From the NCBI GenBank assembly GCA_964540905.1, contig CAZIOS010000007.1, positions 1 through 64,000 of the forward strand: DNA of 64,000 nucleotides, read 5' to 3'. This DNA comes from VAYN01 sp964540905. GTDB taxonomy: Bacteria > Actinomycetota > Thermoleophilia > Solirubrobacterales > 70-9. The position numbers were made by a program, and so were the translations under genes. Shown one piece after another: positions 56,519-64,000 of this stretch. Below the pieces are notes generated by a model. The model was not told the DNA's origin. It saw only the letters and a list, made by a program, of their open reading frames with translations, and did no database searches. Positions within the stretch are counted from its first letter, which is position 1. The number at the start of each line of letters is the position of its first letter.

Positions 56519-57955
56519 ATGGCCACCATCGACACCGCCGCCCCCGTCGCGAAGCCGCCGCAGATGTCCGCCAACCCGATGCGGCGGGTGGCCGGGGACC
56601 TCGTCGCCGAGTGGAGGCAGCGGGGTAAGTTCCCGCCGGGGCCGATCGACTTCAGCCTCGCCCGCACCCACCAGATCGCCCACGACCCGCTGCCGCTGCT
56701 GCTCGGTGCCTACGAAGAGTTCGGGCCGATCTTCAGCATGCGGCTGCTGCACTCGCGGGTCGTCTTCATGCTCGGGCCGGAGGCCAACCACTTCGTCACC
56801 GTCGGCCAGCCAGAGAACTTCCACTGGCGCGAGTCGAGCTTCGGCGACCTGATCCCGCTGCTCGGCGACGGCCTGCTGACGATCGACGACGACTACCACG
56901 ACCGCGCCCGCGCGATCATGATGCCGGCCTTCCACCGCGAGCAGATCGCCGCCGCGACCGACGCGATGGCGATCGAGGCCAAGGCCGAGATCGACGGCCT
57001 GCGCCCGGGCCAGGTGCTCGACGTCTACGCCTGGATGCGCAACCTGGCGATGCGGATCGCGATGCGCGCCCTGCTCGGGCTCGATCCCGACGAGGCCGGC
57101 AAGGGAGCCGCTGCGGCCGAGCACTTCGAGCGCGCCCTCGGCTACTACGGGATCGACTTCCAGTGGCGGCTGCTGCGGGGGCCGGGCTCTCCCTGGCGGC
57201 GGATGACCGCCTCGCGGCGGGTACTCGACGAGATCGTCTTCGGCGAGGTGCAGCGCCGCCGCGCCAACCCCGACCCCGGCCGCCACGACATCCTCAGCCT
57301 CCTGGTCGGCGCCCGCGGCGAGGGCGGCGAGGCCTTCAGCGACCGCGAGGTCCGCGACCAGGTGATGACCCTGATGTTCGCCGGCCACGACACCTCGACC
57401 TCGACCCTGACCTTCATGCTGCACGAGCTCGCCCGCCACCCCGAGGTGCTGGCGCGGCTCTGCGCGGAGCAGGACCGGGTGCTGAGCGGGGCGACGCCGA
57501 CGGTCGAGAAGCTCGAACGCGAGATGCCCTACCTGGAGATGGTCCTCGACGAGGTGCTGCGGCTCTACCCGCCGGCCTGGATCGGCCCGCGCCGGGCGGT
57601 GCGCGAGTTCGAGTTCGGCGGCTGCACGGTGCCCAGGGGCGCCTACGTCAACTACTGCTCCTGGGCCAGCCACCGCATCCCCGAGTTCTTCCCCGACCCC
57701 GAGGCCTTCGTCCCCGAGCGCTTCGCCCGCGAGCGCAAGGCGGCGCTGCCGCGCGGCGCCTACATCCCCTTCGGCGGCGGCCAGCGGGTCTGCATCGGCA
57801 AACGGTTCGGCCAGACCGAGGTCAAGCTGGTGGCGACGATGCTGCTGCAGCGGCTGCGCTTCGACGCGCTGCCGGGCCGGACGATGACGATCCGCCAGAT
57901 GCCGACGCTCTCGCCCGTGGGCGGCTTGAAGATGCGGGTGGGCGCGCGCGGTTGA
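56519..57955 (+). CDS. Cytochrome P450
   Basis: A 478-residue heme monooxygenase. The oxygen-binding I-helix AGHDTSTST (near 288-296), K-helix EVLR (ExxR), and the heme loop FGGGQRVCIGKRF with the Cys thiolate near 425 are intact. It resembles the CYP4/CYP102-like, unspecific fatty-acid type by the AGHDTS motif, but substrate is not deducible. No ferredoxin or reductase gene is next to it. A palindrome overlaps its promoter. Confidence 0.92.
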   Translation: MATIDTAAPVAKPPQMSANPMRRVAGDLVAEWRQRGKFPPGPIDFSLARTHQIAHDPLPLLLGAYEEFGPIFSMRLLHSRVVFMLGPEANHFVTVGQPENFHWRESSFGDLIPLLGDGLLTIDDDYHDRARAIMMPAFHREQIAAATDAMAIEAKAEIDGLRPGQVLDVYAWMRNLAMRIAMRALLGLDPDEAGKGAAAAEHFERALGYYGIDFQWRLLRGPGSPWRRMTASRRVLDEIVFGEVQRRRANPDPGRHDILSLLVGARGEGGEAFSDREVRDQVMTLMFAGHDTSTSTLTFMLHELARHPEVLARLCAEQDRVLSGATPTVEKLEREMPYLEMVLDEVLRLYPPAWIGPRRAVREFEFGGCTVPRGAYVNYCSWASHRIPEFFPDPEAFVPERFARERKAALPRGAYIPFGGGQRVCIGKRFGQTEVKLVATMLLQRLRFDALPGRTMTIRQMPTLSPVGGLKMRVGARG

Positions 57956-58011
57956 TCGCCCCGCCGTTTAAGGCTGCGCCTTAACTACTGCGCTTAGACT
58001 CGCAGGCCGAG

Positions 58012-58197
58012 ATGAGCGAGCTGCTGACGATCGCGACCCTGCTTCCGCGCGCCGAAGAGGCCTGGGAGCCGGTGCTGTTCGGCGGCATGATCCCGATCAT
58101 CGGCGCCCTCGCGGTCCTCTACCTGATCGTCCGCGCCGTTCGCGACAACCCCGAAAACGACCAAGACAAAGACGAGTCTGTAGGAAGGGACTCGTAG
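58012..58197 (+). CDS. Small single-helix membrane protein
   Basis: A 61-residue protein: polar head, one hydrophobic segment (near 23-42, GGMIPIIGALAVLYLIVRAV) and an acidic-polar tail DNPENDQDKDE. TAGACT lies 11 bases before the ATG, and an inverted repeat TTAAGGC/GCCTTAA (57968-57984) precedes it and may also end the P450 transcript. Function unknown. Confidence 0.55.
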   Translation: MSELLTIATLLPRAEEAWEPVLFGGMIPIIGALAVLYLIVRAVRDNPENDQDKDESVGRDS

Positions 58198-58237
58198 TGT
58201 GGCCGCCGGCCCAAGGCCCACACGAGCTCCGCGCGAA

Positions 58238-58346
58238 GGTCGATCCCGGCAGGGGTGAAGCGTCTTGTACTTTTTCGCCGCTTTCCTCGTCGGCCGGCCG
58301 CTGCCGCCGTCGAAAAAGTTAAGCGAAACCCCTGCCGGGATCGACC
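58238..58346. repeat. Long inverted repeat between convergent genes
   Basis: GGTCGATCCCGGCAGGGGT (58238-58256) and its exact inverse complement (58328-58346) form a 19-base stem; inside, CTTTTTCG (58270-58277) pairs with CGAAAAAG (58311-58318). It fills the gap between the small membrane gene and the glutamine synthetase gene, and could terminate both transcripts, be a small RNA, or be a MITE-like remnant. Confidence 0.75.
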
Positions 58347-58355
58347 GCGCCCGCG

Positions 58356-60503
<2,148 letters not shown>

Positions 60504-60756
60504 CGCTTTGGCTTGTCCCTCACTTGCGGCGCGCCCCCTGGGGCCCGCGATCGTTTAGCTGTCTCACTCCCACGTCAAGAGCCAAAAGAGCCTAATGGCA
60601 GCGGCTAAACCGTGGCTTTGTACCGGCGTACAGCGTTGCCGGCCCGCTGTTGTCCCTCCTGTCGAGGTCCAGCGCTCTCCGGCGCTCGAACAGATAGCCT
60701 GCCCCGGCGGCCGAGGGCCGCGTCCCAAGCCAAAAACTCCGGAGGACCCACTCGCA

Positions 60757-62741
<1,985 letters not shown>

Positions 62742-62757
<16 letters not shown>

Positions 62758-63539
62758 CGACCGCGGTCGAGCGACTCGCGGACCTCGTCCGCGAGTCGCG
62801 CTGCAGCGTCGCCCTGACCGGGGCCGGGGTCTCGGTGCCGTCCGGGATCCCCGACTTCCGCACCCCCGAGACCGGCCTCTGGGCGAACGTCGACCCGATC
62901 GAGGTCGCCCACATCGACGTCTTCGAGCGCGACCCGGCCCGCTTCTGGTCCTACTACCGGCCGCGCTTCCACGAGCTCGGCGACAAGCGGCCCAACGGCG
63001 CCCACGCGGCGCTGGCCGAGCTCGAGCGGCGCGGCCTGATCGCGGGCGTCGTCACCCAGAACATCGACCGCTTGCACCGCGCCGGCGGCTCCGAGAACGT
63101 GGTCGAGGTGCACGGCTCGATCGAGACCTCCTCCTGCACCCGCTGCGCCACGGTCTACGGGATCGAGGAGGTCGACGCCCTCTTCGACACCGACGGGGTC
63201 GCCGTCTGCGCCAGCTGCGGCGGCGCCGTCAAACCCGACGTCGTCCTCTTCGGCGAGCTGCTGCCGGAGGCGGCGATCGAACGCGCCCGCGAGCTCGCCG
63301 AACGGGCCGAGCTGATGCTCTGCGTCGGCTCCTCGCTGGCGGTCCACCCGGTCGCCGGGCTGCCGCAGCTGACCCTGGAGCGGGGCGGGCGGCTGGCGAT
63401 CGTGACCAAGGGCCCGACGCCGTACGACGATGAGGCGACGGTCAAGCTCGACGGCGAGGTCGACGCCGAGCTGGAAGCGCTGCTGGCGGCGCTGGACCGG
63501 GGCCCTGAGCCTCCACGTCTCGGCGCTCCGGCTCAGTAG
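62742..63539 (+). CDS. Sir2-family NAD-dependent protein deacylase
   Basis: A 265-residue sirtuin that removes acyl groups from lysines using NAD. LTGAGVSVPSGIPDFR (near 24-39), TQNIDRLHRAGG, HGS (catalytic His near 121), the zinc cysteines C-x2-C...C-x2-C (TSCTRC and CASCGG) and VGSSLAVHP are present. The GTG at 62742 overlaps the beta-oxidation gene by 16 bases, so the deacylase is co-translated with it. Desuccinylase-type residues cannot be judged. Confidence 0.9.
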
Positions 63540-63853
63540 TCGATCCGCTGGTCCTTGCAGGCCTGGATGATCGTTTCGGCGCGGGGATCGCTGAATTCGG
63601 CGGCGCGGCGGCAGATCGCCACCGCTTTCTGGCCGCAGCCGGCGACGGGTTCGTTGCCGACCCGCCCGGCCACGCCGACTTCGATGCAGTTGCGGCCCGA
63701 CACCAGCGGGTGCTGGTTCGAGGAGGGGACGAAGATCAGCGCCAGGACAGCCACGAGCGTCACCGTCAGCGCCACGACCATGATCCAGCGCTCGCGCGGG
63801 CGCAGCCGTCGCAGGGGCGTGTTCACACGCTGGTAGTGGCCTTCCAGGGGCAT
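63533..63853 (-). CDS. Small membrane-anchored protein with cysteine-rich tail
   Basis: A 106-residue protein with a basic head (RVNTPLRRLRPRERW), one hydrophobic helix (MVVALTVTLVAVLALIFV, near 25-42) and an outside-facing tail with four cysteines (NCIEV, AGCGQ, AICRR, QACKD). It overlaps the sirtuin end by seven bases. No family recognised; the tail looks like a disulfide-bonded domain. Confidence 0.6.
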   Translation of the reverse strand: MPLEGHYQRVNTPLRRLRPRERWIMVVALTVTLVAVLALIFVPSSNQHPLVSGRNCIEVGVAGRVGNEPVAGCGQKAVAICRRAAEFSDPRAETIIQACKDQRIDY

Positions 63854-64000
63854 CCCGTGGGCAGCCTATCTGCCTGGGGCGGGCGCGTTTCCGACAATCG
63901 GGCGAACCGCTGGGCCCGATCTTTAGACACTTGTACGTAGAGCCGTTGGCCGCGCGACGGGAGGCTTTGCCGCAAGTCCAGATGGGCGCAGTGCGCCGGT

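Noticed and set aside
57968..57984. TTAAGGC-TGC-GCCTTAA as a third copy of the ALDH/P450 operator
   Set aside because: It has an odd-length centre and different arms, sharing only GGCTGCGC by chance of composition; it fits better as a terminator or separate site.
63854..64000. A gene at the right edge
   Set aside because: Only short unsupported open frames are present; no start with homology or ribosome-binding site is visible before the window ends.

Overview
The window is very GC-rich, densely packed bacterial chromosome. A MihF-type actinobacterial nucleoid protein, a PPK2, Stf0 sulfotransferase, Mce-type permeases, MMPL transporter, Rrf2 regulator and many GTG/TTG starts together suggest an actinobacterium of the Thermoleophilia/Solirubrobacterales kind; this is inferred from gene content, and there is no rRNA or tRNA gene here to test it. 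No CRISPR array, prophage or insertion sequence was seen. No stretch over 300 bases lacks an explanation. The larger gaps hold a riboswitch (3367-3660), a broken toxin-like gene (4287-4604), a hairpin (20922-21159) and divergent promoters (60504-60756). The last 147 bases (63854-64000) show nothing recognisable.

Layout. 1-5 kb: the end of an unknown gene, two tandem GNAT-like paralogs with matching promoters, a membrane HD-GYP c-di-GMP phosphodiesterase, and a c-di-GMP-I riboswitch controlling a secreted protein. Next come a DUF4258 gene stopped by an amber codon, its DUF2283 partner, and a short fossil of a third GNAT paralog. 5-13 kb: metH, two duplicated coiled-coil membrane genes flanking an aldehyde dehydrogenase, and a lipoprotein plus sugar-dehydrogenase pair. 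13-20.5 kb: a tightly coupled run of two MlaE permeases, an MlaF ATPase, an MMPL exporter, a thioredoxin-fold protein, a B3/B4-domain protein and two small proteins. 20.5-25 kb: mihF, a serine palmitoyltransferase-like enzyme divergent from a GNAT-fold acyltransferase, and an AlkA-like glycosylase. 25-30.5 kb: a PAS-GAF-GGDEF-EAL protein, a ThiXYZ-like ABC importer and an Rrf2 regulator. 30.5-41 kb: Stf0 sulfotransferase opposite a sulfatase, a MoxR/VWA/phosphatase operon, PPK2, a repeat-poor lipoprotein, a Ca2+/H+ antiporter, a Bcp operon and an acyl-CoA dehydrogenase. 41-54 kb: DUF2252, AbiEi-DUF559, typA, a cold-shock gene, corA, a large S8 protease with Ig-like repeats, a TVP38-type protein and recD2. 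54-64 kb: cupin, TetR, PPOX, an RlmN-like enzyme, P450, type III glutamine synthetase, a beta-oxidation fusion enzyme overlapping a sirtuin, and a small membrane protein.

How the parts fit. Cyclic-di-GMP is made or degraded by two proteins here and sensed by a riboswitch here. Lipid handling recurs: SPT-like enzyme, acyl-CoA dehydrogenase, FadB-like fusion, Mla-type transporter and P450. Sulfation (Stf0) and desulfation genes sit back to back. Many genes have a TAnnnT box 6-9 bases before the start codon, which points to leaderless transcripts as a general habit of this genome.
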